Assembly (NCBI GenBank): GCA_902702965.1
Contig: CACRXP010000744.1
Span: 38,493 to 102,492, forward strand
Direction: 5' to 3'
Source of the DNA: Spirometra erinaceieuropaei
Lineage: Eukaryota > Platyhelminthes > Cestoda > Diphyllobothriidea > Diphyllobothriidae
DNA length: 64,000 nucleotides
In this document: one piece after another, positions 12,892 to 24,200 of the stretch
Layout of the letters: every line of letters starts with the position of its first letter
How positions within the stretch are numbered: position 1 is the stretch's first letter
Notes under the pieces: model-generated
Told to the model about the DNA's origin: nothing
The model's input: the letters and a program-made list of their open reading frames with translations, nothing else
The model's database searches: none
Translations under genes and position numbers: made by a program

Positions 12892-13236
12892 GTAGAAGGG
12901 CTAATTAGGTCCCTTTTGTACGTGCACTTCGGTGCTATGCAATAGGAGACTGTTTGCTACCCTCTTGACCAGACAAGTCGGCGGAAACCGCTTTCTGTAT
13001 CGGAATTTCGGATCAGAGGCAATAAAATTGAGGATGCTGTTCAGCCATCTGGACTCTAGTGCACCTTGATGTTTCAATCCAGGTTTGAAATTGGGAGTCA
13101 GGCTAGGAGGGGATGGGGAAGAGCATTAAATAAGATTATACCATGTGTCCTCCCAAGCTCTATATATTTACGCAAACTGTGCAGTTGGCTGAAAGGATTC
13201 ACAACTCTCTTTTAGACGATTTATGATACTTTGTAG

Positions 13237-13336
13237 GGCAAAGACGATAGTCGAAAGTCATCGGCTGAAAATATTACAACAGAAGGGGGAGATGGAGGCT
13301 TCCCCATTCTCAACGGCACATCTCCTATATCCTCAG
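13237..13336 (+). CDS. Kinase gene, exon D: tail
   Basis: An exon of 33 codons plus one nucleotide. It starts after TATGATACTTTGTAG and ends TCA G|GTATGC. It reads GKDDSRKSSAENITTEGGDG and ends NGTSPISS. The start is phase 0, matching exon C. The single leftover G pairs with the GA opening of the last exon at 20540 to form a Gly codon, giving 'SPISS-G-SPIPSRRES'. The tail is hydrophilic and probably disordered. An RKSS motif could be a basophilic phosphosite, which is only a motif-level guess. The following intron is 7.2 kb and holds foldback copy D, a second MITE and two candidate alternative last exons. Confidence 0.72.
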
Positions 13337-14029
13337 GTATGCAACTAAATTGGATTTTTGAAAAATGTTAAAACCGAATTTAATATGCTCGACCATAATA
13401 TCAGTTTGCGAACTAGCCAGTACTTCTAATAAGATGTAGGAAGCAAACATGTGATTTGGCATAATTAAGCTCTTCTCGGTGTACGTTCAAGAACCATTAC
13501 AAAACTTCTTACATTTAAATGGGGTATTAGAATTTGTTTTAGTCCAAGTAACCCCGCCTACTTTTTAAAAAGATAAGATCGATCATAATTTCATGCCTTA
13601 TGAAAATCTACCTCTACTCTTTTACCCACTTCATACGTTTGCAGACCAATTTTGTCCTTAAACGTTTTCTCAGCGAGCCATCGCTTTCACTTTTATGAAG
13701 TGCTTTCAAACACTTCCCTCGACGCTTTCTTTCCTGATATTTTGTTCCGTAGAACAACTACCAAAGACGCCGTTCTAATTCTTAAAGCGCAGGCTTTCTC
13801 AGAAAACCTTTTTTGTTCGAACGAGTATAAACTCGAAATATAGCAAAAATAACCATACCTGTCACTGTATTTTAGAACTTAGCCTTGTTTTTTTCATAAA
13901 CTTAAACTGACTACATATCTTACTCAATAAAGAGTCGTCTGTACCGTCTTCGACAGTCTGCCTTGTCAAACAGCATTTTAGCGGCAAAGAAGCTACCATG
14001 TGTTCTGAAAACTAAAGAATACTGAATTA

Positions 14030-14351
14030 CTTTGCTAAATTTCCGAGGAAATTAATGCGCGAACTTGAAGTAAATCTTTCGGAGCAGAACTTTTCAGGCA
14101 CGGTCCGAAATTTGATATGTACATTTGATCTGAGATGCATCAGCTGCTGCGGAATGACCGCGTAATATTCAAAAACTGCCGCAGGCAGTCAGTAGTATAG
14201 AATTGTGTAATTACTTGACGGTTAGTCCGCAGTGACTGATGGATTTCAGCTCAAATATTCGTATGCAATGTTGGACCGTGCCTGAAATGGTCTGTTCTGA
14301 CAGATTTCCTCCAAGTTCGCGCATTACTTTCCGTGGAAATTAAACAAGGCA
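14030..14351. mobile_element. Second, unrelated inverted-repeat MITE
   Basis: Two arms of about 130 bp face each other around a short AT-rich centre near 14170-14215. Left arm landmarks are TTAATGCGCGAACTTGAAG (about 14052) and TTTCAGGCACGGTCCGAAAT (about 14094). Their reverse complements occur at about 14325 and 14280. It shares no sequence with the 1-kb foldback family. No coding capacity is possible at this size. It lies in the kinase intron D-last. A target duplication could not be fixed by eye. Confidence 0.78.
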
Positions 14352-14404
14352 AGTTGAAGCTGGAGTTCATATACCAGAAAAAACACGGGAAGAGCTGGGA
14401 AACC

Positions 14405-14510
14405 CACCGATGAGCTCAACCCCCGCAACCGCGTCAGGAAGCGGCACAAGATTGGCGAAACACGCGTGTCTGGGCTTTTAGCTAATACCTGTGTTGTTAG
14501 TATGGTAAAT
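14405..14510 (+). repeat. Dispersed repeat W, 3' part
   Basis: GGCGAAACACGCGTGTCTGG, then TTTTAGCTAATACCTGTGTT and GTTAGTATGGTA. It lies between the MITE at 14030 and foldback copy D. Confidence 0.6.
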
Positions 14511-14738
14511 AATTACACAAGAGATTGTCTACATATATCGTATTTTAACCAATGCGTAGTGCGTATTTCTCCCTCGAAGTCGCGCGCATTTTTTCTGCAA
14601 ACCTCGTAATTAACGGGCGTTTCGTTCGGCGCTTCCAGTATTATAGACCAGAGTCGGAAACGGTTGTATGCACCTGACTCCCAGACACAACCGAATCGCG
14701 ACTCGAAATGCGTCGCTCCGAGAAGCTGAATAATGCTA

Positions 14739-15733
14739 CACTAGGTGGGCTAACTCATGAAATGTCATCCGAAATTCCGAAATGCGTTTTCGTTTCGAAA
14801 AGATTGATTAAGTAGGGTTATAAAACTAGTCAGCCTGCAACATTGTTCTTTAATATTTTGGCTACCTCAGGATGCCGGCTTTCGAACGAACTTCCTTCCA
14901 GCTGCATGCAAAAACCACACTCTGTAAATAACGACTACTTATGTAGCATGAATTTTTCTCATTGGTTTTCGATGCCCCTAAATGTCCAATTATATTTCAT
15001 GGAAAACATGCATAAAAATATCCATTCTTTTGCTCTTTCAGTGGACAATTACAACTTCTGTCAATTTTACACTCGAAGGAAAAGTATTATTCGGTGTTTA
15101 AGAACTTCTTTTAATTCCGGAATAATTTTGAACCCGCTCTACTGTCAAACGTGGATTCAGGGTTTCCAAGCTACAGGCCGTATATTTGCCGCGTATGAAA
15201 AAGCACACATTTCTCTACGATAATAAAGGGGGTTCATGTAGGTTTCATAAAACTTAGCAGTGAATTTGATCAATATTGTTACGTTTGCATGACACATTGG
15301 TAAATGAAGAGACATGACGATATATGAACGGCCATTTCACGGTATTTAAGAGTCCCACAATTAGAAAATTTTTAAAAACTGAATTATGTCCCTCCTTCGA
15401 GTATAAAACTGGAAGAAGACATAATTATCTACCGAATTTGCGAAAGGATGAATATTTTATGCATGTTTGTCATGGAATGTAATTGGACCTTTGGGGACAG
15501 CGAAAATCAATGAAACAAATGCATGCCAAATAAGTAGTCATTGTTTACAGAGTATAGTTTTTGAATGCAGCCGGAAGGAAGTTCATTCGAAAGTTGGCAT
15601 TCCGTGGTAACTGAAATATTGTAGAATTACGTTGCAAACTGAGTATTTTTACAACCCTACTTAATTAATATTTTTGAAACGAAAACGCATTTCGGAATTC
15701 CGGTTGACATTTCATGAGTTAGCTCGCCTACTG
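14739..15733 (+). mobile_element. Foldback element copy D, subfamily 1, in kinase intron D-last
   Basis: A full-length copy of 995 bp. TA precedes CACTAGGTGGGCTAACTCATG on the left. The right end is CATGAGTTAGCTCGCCTACTG followed by TA. Arms are about 370 bp and the loop is in the plus orientation (GGAATAATTTTGAACCC). Confidence 0.93.
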
Positions 15734-15868
15734 TATGTCCACTGCGCTACAAGACGTAAAATGTTAGCAAAAGTCTGCCTTTGTTATATGGAGTGTTATT
15801 TTGTGATTTAGCATCTAAAATACAGTAAGTATCCTCGTTACACGTTTTTATTTATTTATGTTCCTCAG

Positions 15869-16083
15869 AAATGATGAAGGCGTCTCACAAGCTGTTATTG
15901 TTTTCGAACAAATCTGTCCGCGCACTTGTTCACTTTCCTGTTGTTCTGCGTGAGCACTTTTACAATCAGAAATTGGCTAAACATACTCGGAGCGTTTCCT
16001 GTGGCGCCCAAGCAGTCTCAAGAGATCGGGGTATTCTAGAGTATATGCCAGCTTTGAGGAAATTCGCAGACTACGTGAATTGA
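15869..16083 (+). CDS. Candidate alternative last exon of the kinase gene
   Basis: An open frame of 70 codons to a TGA, directly after a strong acceptor (TTTTTATTTATTTATGTTCCTCAG). The two nucleotides AA before the first ATG fit the single leftover G of exon D, so D could splice here. The product begins MMKASHKLLLFSNKSVRALV and is basic, with no recognised domain. A frame of this length is not rare by chance and one acceptor in three would be in phase. No canonical polyadenylation signal was seen just downstream. Confidence 0.22.
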
Positions 16084-19000
16084 ATTTTCTCCAAATTAAT
16101 TTATTCCTTTCTGCAAAGCACCTACTTTACGTAGGACAAGTTTTCTTGCAATTGACAGTATGTAACATGCGGGCGCCACTGTCTGAGGCATAGTTTAGCA
16201 TCCCTTTTTTTCTCTCAAATGTCAGTACACATTATGATTTTAAAAAATCTGCACATTGCTAACAAGATGACTGGGTTTTTTGGGGCGTTAGTTATAGCAA
16301 AACCCCGAGAGCATTGCTTAACCCATGGTCAAAAACGTCGACACAGTCTTCGTGAAGGACACACTAAGTAGGAATTTGTGGACTTACGCACTAAAGTTGA
16401 GGTACAATTGCATCAACAATATATCAGAGCCATAGGAGATCTGATAACCACGCGCTGATATCCTATCCTGAGGTCTTATTTTCTAGGCAAAAATGGGGTT
16501 GCTTATTTGTCATGTAGCCTCACAAAGATTCTACATTCAATTACTGTTTGGCTTTTCATACTGATGGCACAGATATTAGTTAGAAGCACAGACACGGCTG
16601 TTTTGTCGATCTTGTGTCGCTGTTTGACGCATCTGCGAGGGGTTCGGTTCACCATTGAGTCTTCAAGCGTTGCCGCATGCTTTCTGGTATATAAGGACCG
16701 GAGAAAAAGGGTGTCTGAGTGAGGCATTTCTTCGATTTTTCTGCAATTATTTAACAAACTTACGCATAATTAACTTTTAATTCCATTTCTAACTCTCCCG
16801 CTAGGGTAAAATAACTCATTGATCAAAATTGTTTTACTTGACGAAGGGGGGTAATTTCGATTTCCGGATTTTTCAGTCATAGGAATTTTTCGGACGCCCA
16901 CACTAATATTTGCATACTCTAAGATGATTTTTGCAAAGTGAGCACTTACATTCGTTGTAATTAATTCTGTGATATCATGCGGCCTCTGCATAGAGACGAA
17001 AACGATTAATGATTTTTTGAGGCACTCGAGAAGCGGGGATACGCTGTTATGTTTTAACGGACGCATTAACTACTGCACTATTCTAGACCTTCGAATCAAA
17101 CAATTGCAATGACACAAACGTTTTCAATGTGAAAATTATGAAAGAAAATTTATATGCAGCATTTTGGGAATGTAAAGTTCTCAAAGTGTTTATCAAAAGC
17201 GATAAATAAACAGGGTAATTAAATGCAGCTTTTGTCCCGAATGTAATTTATGCACGTGTTTTGCAAGCATTTCACATAAAATTTGGCATAATGCTAAGTG
17301 TTAGCTAATTTTGGTTTATTTTCCATTCTATCCGATCTCGTAACTTGACCGAGTTTTAAAATAACGGTGTTTATGGAAAGCGTAGGTAATTTTAATGAGG
17401 ATTACGAGCATGGAATATAAAGTTTGGGCAACTTTCGATACCAGTTTTCTGGATTTCACTGCAGTTGTTGTGTTTGGGGTATTGTACAGCAGATTTCTCT
17501 AGTCGTCAGTTTGGATTTGAAGAAGGAAACGCAACTGTTGGTGATATACGCCAAGCTATCACTCAATTAATATTTTTGCATAAATTGCATCCTTGTTTTC
17601 ATTGATAGTGAAAAACGAGATGCTTTCAATGGATGACTAGCAACTGGCCTCGTATTAACTAATTAAGAATGCAGAAAACATTATTTGTCTCGATATTCGT
17701 CACCGTCAGCCGAAATATAATAAAATCTACCAGCATGAATTAGCAAAAGCAAATAAAACGGTAATGGAATAAAATTTGACTTTTAAAAAAACGTATTCTA
17801 CGCTGCTATTATGTTTACGGCCAAACGGCGGTTTCAGACATTCTCTATCGTGGTATCAAGTGAGAGAAAAAAATGGATCACATGACTGCGGTGCCCGTCG
17901 ACTTAGGCGCAAAAGCGCCGTAATTGTCCCCCCCCAACGAGTATCGACACTCCTTTTTAATTAAATTTGATCGAGCTAATTGCCCAATACGATTTTTTGA
18001 AGGTTGGTTTGTGAGGTGTCAGACGCGGTTTATTTTCCTTTTGAAATCCCTTAAGCCTATTCATGCGGAAATCGCCGTAACCTTTGTGCCGTGAACTGAA
18101 ATCCCCGATTTAATTTCGCTTGCAATACGGATAAACATTAAAAACTAATTCGTGCACAGTGACGCGCCAGTTATCTGCTTAACCGCCTTACGCGTGAGTG
18201 GTCACTGTGGCTATAAAAATCTGCCTAAATATATATTTGATCTTTCTGTATATCATGACCGAATTTGACTAATTCAGAACTCTATCACGATTGGATTGGG
18301 TTTTTGTACGTAAATTGCGTGCTGTGCTAGTTAATATTTGGGCATTCATTGTTTTTTCGGGTAAATTTGGCCAGATGCTGTGGCGCATGTAGATGTGGTT
18401 AGTGCCGATTGGCTGAAATGGAAGGCTGTGCGTCATGTGACAACTTATAACCGATTGCAAAGGAAACGAACCTTGAATCGTACCCGGAGAACAAAGTAAA
18501 ATTTACTTACCGTGTGGGCAACTCGAGAGTCTGCTCTAGAGGTCTTTGTAAGGAGCCATTATTGGTAGGCGAGGATGGACAGTTTCTCCTACCCAACACA
18601 CGAATTCACAAGCCAATACTAACAATGGAAAAGTAATAAAGTGCTTCTACTAGGCTGAGCAGTATCCCATATCTACATCTGGTTATTCATCGAAGATTAT
18701 CACCGCCTACATCACCTGGAGTTTGTCTAGAATGAAACAACTGGAATTCTAGTCGTGATAAGTTTGTTGATTCTAAGCTAATCAATTATGCAAAAATAAA
18801 GTAGGCATTTTAGGATTTTGCCGGCAGGAGGCAATCCAGATTACTTGAATGTTTTAATCCTCAAATGCGGAACTCACATTTTAAGCCATACTATCAACTA
18901 TATACCTTATTTTCGTTTACTGCAATGCTCTAATGCGAATTTATATTTTCCCCTGAAATAAATGACGTTTCACATAATAATTAGGCTTGAAGCTAACTGC

Positions 19001-19119
19001 GTTTGATATTGGAAAAATGGGATTTACACACATTTTTTACCGTGTCGTTCAAAAATTCGCTTACTTTGTGAAATATGGACTCCATTTGGCCTAGTTATAA
19101 GGACTCTTCAGAACTTCAG
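16084..19119. other. Intronic, nothing recognised
   Basis: AT-rich interior of kinase intron D-last. Frames in both directions near 16500-17066 overlap each other and look like chance. Confidence 0.45.
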
Positions 19120-19478
19120 GAATTCTTTCCACAAGACCTTATTTTAATGGTAGGAGGGCGCTCACCGATGGCGCTACGGAGCTCACTCGTCCCATTGTGC
19201 CTTTGGACTCTCTCTCCACCCTCGCCAGCAGGCACATAACGGCGCATGATAGCATTACCGACAAAGACAATGGAGCCTCCCTTGTCTTAGTCGGTAATTC
19301 GATTCTACTTATTTTTATTCTTTCACTGGTCATATACTGTAGACATTTTACAGCTTTGATGAAAATGGCCGAAGCTTTTCGAACACAGTTTAAGAAACCT
19401 GCGGGCACCGCCTCCCCGAGATTTCGCTTTTCAGCCAAAGATAAAATTTTCCCCCTGTTCATGAGTAAAGAGGAATAA
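19120..19478 (+). CDS. Candidate alternative last exon encoding a transmembrane tail
   Basis: An open block of 118 codons plus TAA following the acceptor ACTCTTCAGAACTTCAG. The opening GA is in phase with the single leftover G of exon D, exactly as for the exon at 20540. The product has a polar N-terminal half (RALTDGATELTRPIVPLDSL), then a hydrophobic stretch of about 20 residues (SLVLVGNSILLIFILSLVIY), then a basic segment rich in Lys, Arg and Phe. That is the layout of a single-pass membrane anchor with a basic cytosolic flank. It could be an alternative terminal exon giving a membrane-tethered kinase, the last exon of a nested gene, or chance. The antisense frame is also open, which weakens the coding argument. 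Confidence 0.35.
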
Positions 19479-19611
19479 CGCAGTAATGATTTAATCAAGG
19501 GCTTTATTTTTCGAAAATCATACATGCTCTTAAGGGACTATAAGGCATGGAAACTTGTTAGACCTTTATACGAAGAATAATTTATTTCATATTGACCGAA
19601 CTGTGAAAAAC

Positions 19612-19700
19612 TCGGCGCCTCGTCGGTATTCGAACCCACGCAGTAAGGAGAAGGGTTTAGTACAGACAACACTGTAACTACTTGAGCTACGAGGCCCCGC
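19612..19700 (-). other. tRNA-like sequence (tRNA pseudogene or SINE head)
   Basis: On the minus strand GCCTCGTAGCTCAAGTAGTT looks like an acceptor strand plus A box. GTGGGTTCGAATACCG looks like a B box and T arm, and ACGAGGC closes the 7-bp acceptor stem perfectly. The spacing suits a tRNA with a long variable region. The anticodon arm does not pair well, so an intact tRNA gene is unlikely. Confidence 0.55.
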
Positions 19701-20539
19701 CGGACGACGCGAGTTTGATCACATTTGAGTCAAGTTTACCCGCCCAACCTACTGCAACGTCTGGAATCCACCAAATCTGATACAGTAAGTTGACTGCCCA
19801 AGCAGGATTTCCTAAGTAATGCCCCTAGAATCCACCAGATGACTACCAGGCTCACGTAATTCATAGGTATTTTGGCAGATTTTGAATAATTCATATTGAC
19901 CAAACTGTGAAATTTTGATATTTGATATAAAGATGGAAAGAAATGACAAAGAGCGCGCGTAGTAATGTCTTGAAGACGAGAGTAATGCGGCGGCCACGGT
20001 GATGCTGAAACCAACGCCCACATGCCACTGCACATGAATTAACTTCAGAACTTTTGCTAATCTATCTGGCAGTTCAATGTCACATAATAACCCCTTTCTA
20101 ATCAGCAGCATCTCTAGCAAGTTCAGCAAATATATCGTGAATTTTCGTAGTTTCTATAATCGAGCGAAATTTGTATGTCTGTGAAGAAACTGATGCGAGA
20201 GCGAATAACCATCGTACCGGTGCCCGAGAAGGAGCAATCATGGCATCTGGAACCGCAGAAGTGAGCTTTTAAGTAGCGAACTGTCATTTTCCTGAAAATC
20301 TTGGAATAGATCACTTTGCGGTTTCATGAACTGCTCTCGTTTTCACTGGTTTTTCGGATAATTTGTTCCGAAAAGAAGTTAAGTATTATCTCAAAAAACT
20401 TTTTTTTGGCATGCCACTTACATTTTAATGAATCTGCGCGCACTTCGTCCGTAGTAACCGAACAATTGACAACCACGTAAGGCGCGCGCGCGCAAGTCTT
20501 GGATTTTAACATCGTGAATTTTTATTTCCGTCTTCTAAG

Positions 20540-21201
20540 GATCACCAATACCGAGTCGGCGCGAGTCAGGTACAAAACCGGACCTTCCAGTGGTAGTTGA
20601 AGTAAACGGAACAACCACGGTAGCCTCTGCGTTGAAACCCGCTCTGCATAATTCCCATGAGGAGAAGCCCCCTCCTACAGAAAATTCCAAAGTCCCAACG
20701 GAGGTGACGATTCCAGTCAACCGCATACCCAGCAAGGAGACCACTTCTGAGAACCTCGTATCCCAAATGAAGAACGCACACATCACCTCCGTGGGTCAAA
20801 TGCAATCTGGCAAACCTGCCGAATCGAACCCGCCGCCGCCGACAGTGAAGGCGAATGGACTGTGCCCCAGTAAGTCGGCCCCCCGTACATCATCAATCCC
20901 GAATGGGAGCATACATTCCCGCCACCTGGGTGGCGTATCTCTGTTAGAACGGGCCGCCAAGTGGATAGAGGCTAAAAACCAGTCTCTGGACGCCTACGCC
21001 AAACGCCTGCCTCCCTTTCGGCCATCTGCTCCCTCAAAGATGAATGCCTTCATCGCAGCACGCAGTTCCTTCGTGACGGCGTCAAGTATAGCCGAGCGGA
21101 GATTGGCCTTTACCAAGGAGACGACAGTCTCGGGATTCCGTTGGAGGATGGTGGGAGACAGCGAAAATACAGCAGCCAAAAGAGGCAACGCCACCACCTA
21201 G
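20540..21201 (+). CDS. Kinase gene, last exon: proline/serine-rich C-terminal tail and stop
   Basis: The longest clean coding block in the window: two nucleotides completing a Gly codon, 219 codons and TAG. The acceptor is TTCCGTCTTCTAAG. It reads GSPIPSRRESGTKPDLPVVV onward. The first part is rich in Pro, Thr, Ser and Glu. A more structured stretch follows near the middle (GVSLLERAAKWIEAKNQSL), likely helical. The end is basic with several Ala, Ser and Arg. GC content is clearly higher than in the surrounding intron. No known domain was recognised. This exon completes the kinase tail at about 290 residues after the catalytic domain, longer than in vertebrate STK17 and much shorter than in DAPK1, which has ankyrin repeats and a death domain that are not seen here. 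No AATAAA was found in the following 400 bases. Confidence 0.83.
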
Positions 21202-24200
21202 CTGGCTGTTATCTTCTCAAACCGCCGGGACCTACATTTCACATGCACAGAAAGCGCACGAGACTCCATCCCCTGCATTTATTGTACATATCTGGCATAT
21301 CTGTGTGAGGCCTGTGACTGTCTAATTTGGAAATCACTGCAATTTTGGCCCACCCACTGGTTCACCAGGCGGCCCAGATGTGTCCCTGCGCATATAAACA
21401 TAGATGGCCTCATAAAAGGGGCTGGAGGAACAGCATCACTCACTTAAACTGCGTCCCTGCAAGAGGTAGACAATCATCAGGCAGAAAGTATGCTGCACCT
21501 GAGTACTATCATATATCATATATCCATCCGTGTAATCGATCGGTGTTTAATGTATTTCACGCAGTTTTGTCTACTTCTGTACCAGATCACATAAAGCTCA
21601 GTGACAGTTGGTTCCATTGGATGCCAACCGGTCGCCGCCCACGCGTTTACGGTTATTTCGAGCTGGGGAAATCTGGATGTGGGTAGGTCCGACTTCACTG
21701 CAATTCTCCTCTGTTGTGGTGTGAAATGTATAGCTGTCAGCGGAGAGGAGGTCAAGCATCTGGGCCTTGAAGATCGTTGTGATAGCCTGCCGTTGGGGGG
21801 TGTTGAATAATTTCCAATCGGTTCGGTAGGTAGCTCTGAAACCTGCTCGAATACCTCGACAGCCCCCCTCAGCAGCACGGAGAAGATGAAGTTGGGGGAG
21901 GTTAAGACAATGACCTAGACTCCTTTTGGTACAGTCAGGTCCCCTGAAGTTGATACATTGCTCATCGAGCGTTTCGGCATGTCGACATGCCCACGTTTTA
22001 GATCACCAGCTTGGACGGCTCTAAACATCTACATTTCCTCATTGTTTTCCGGAAGTTGGCTCTACAATTTCCTCCCAAGTAACCTAGCATTTAAATGACT
22101 GGGTGAACTGACCGTCAGTGTACGCCGTAATTTTTGCACAATAAGGATTTTTTCGAGTTCATAGCATGCAAAACACAGTGTTAACATCATGCATCCATAA
22201 TTCATGCTTTCAGTTTGCATGTTTTCGAAAGTCTTCGCGATTTTAAATTGAATACAAACGGTTGCGAGTGGCGTCGTGCGCTTCTCAGCGATTCAACACG
22301 ATAAAACTTTGGGTCCACATCCCTCAGCAGATTTGGCGTCCTCATAGACAATTTACTCTGGCTATCCTCATAAATGACCGCTCTCATGGCGATATCCAAG
22401 GGGGTAATTCTAACCAGGATTAATCTCAACAATCCTGGACGGTCACTGAGCTTCGGTGAGAATCTAACCAACTATGTGAAGGTGTAGAATGCGCCGGCGA
22501 TGCATTCTAAGTGAATGTCTAACCTGCATTCAAACGGTTTTTGCCACTTTTTGAAGGCAAGGATCTTGACGCAAACTAACCAGTAGTGGTTTTATATAAC
22601 AGTAACAAGTTAAGTTAGTGGGCGATCAAACTACCGGTTACAGAGGTTCGCGTTGAAAAACTCACATGCTTTGGCAAAGTCTGTGGCGTCTGACCATTGC
22701 GAACTAATTCGATGATGGGTCGATATGAATGTGCAATATTGCGCAGTCGCCTTTATTTGGGGAGAGGAGGCTGTAGGCCACAGTGTCATGAGGTAGGATA
22801 ATAATCCGTCTCTGATGTGAAAGGGAGAGCTGGGGGCTTTTAAATAAGTATCACCAAGAGGATCCCCGTTTACGTCATGGTGGAAATCAATCTACACAGG
22901 GCACCAGTATCAGGCGAAGTATGTGATTCTCCATATCTACTCTCAAACGGATCATGGCCAGGTAAAAGCAAAAAGGCATCATTTCAGTAGGGAAAACCGT
23001 ATTTAGTGCAAGACGAAAGGATTACGGAAGGGCACATGGTTTGCGAGGGTTAGATCATAGTGAATGGAGGTTCATAGGAGTTTAGCCGACTTGTGGGTTG
23101 AAGAACGTCAGGGAATCGGCAATAGTTGAGTCTCCGATTTAAGAAGATCTATGTTGGGCTGGCTCATACTGGTAAATCTGGGATCCATTTTCGCAGGCTC
23201 TGATTGGGCGGGAGAGCAACAGTGGTTACCGGGATTGGCTTCTGACCCTTTTGACAGGGCACGGCGTGGCTCTGGTCGGACGTGATGCCCTAAAGTACGA
23301 CTAGGGCATACAGATCGACTGCGGACTTCAAGCGTGATTTGCTGGGGTTGAGGGCGCTCACAAGAGTTTAAGGCCTCCTGCATGTAGTTCGCTGATTCGG
23401 AACAAGCAACCTTTTCAGTCTACTCGCCTGGGCGCAAGATGGAACAGGGTTGTTGTTCTTTGACTTTAAGATCTATCTAGAAATGTTGAAGGCGATCTTT
23501 AAGCGACAAATTGACTGGTTACCGCAAAAGACGAGAAAGCCTGTACTGACCATCCCAGTTTATTAGCTGCAATCAACTCGCCGTACCCAAACCCGGGATG
23601 GGATAGCCTGGATTTCGGAACGAAGAAGGACTGAGTGGGATTATCTTTGAAACAAGATCCATGGAGCCATCTTTTCGCATGAATTGGTATTCCCAGTCGT
23701 CAGGATGGCCAGCTTTTGTGACAATGGCGGGACGCTAATTGTGAAAAAGTCTAGACAGAGATTCCAGGTACTTCAGGGGTCAGATGCAGATATGCTGGTT
23801 GATACATTCAAGCTCCTTCGTTCTTCAAGGCCTCCGGCACGCGACATTATGAATGTGACTGCAAAATGACCTTTAAAGTGTGTGCAGGCGATGATTTTGT
23901 GTTTCAGTTAGCTATCGTTGTCGTACCATGCACTGGTTTGCTGTAACGCACCAAATGCAAAATTACGATCAGCCCGGTATGACAGCATCTTATTCGGTTG
24001 CAAAGGCTGTGTACGAATTTTTTAGAGAAGGCATTAAAAGTGCCTCTGGGATAATCGAAAACACTACAAGGGCTTTAACACTGTCGCTTTGGACGAAAGA
24101 AGTGTGGCCGCCAACGTTGTGTTAGGGTTGACTGGCCATTTTGACCGCCATACCTTCCTGTAGAGAATCAGTTCGTTGGGAGATGGTTTGCCAACCAACG

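Noticed and set aside
14843..15223. 126-codon open frame inside foldback copy D, with a similar-strand frame at 32746-33060 in copy E
   Set aside because: The frame is not conserved between copies: stops and shifts differ, and F, G and I lack it. It is AT-rich arm sequence read through, not a transposase.
19139..19525. 128-codon minus-strand frame opposite the candidate transmembrane exon
   Set aside because: The plus-strand reading has an acceptor in phase with the kinase gene. The minus reading has no start context, splice signal or recognised motif.
21327..21878. 119- and 120-codon frames on opposite strands just after the kinase stop
   Set aside because: They overlap each other and lack domain motifs. 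More likely 3' UTR and repeat debris than genes.
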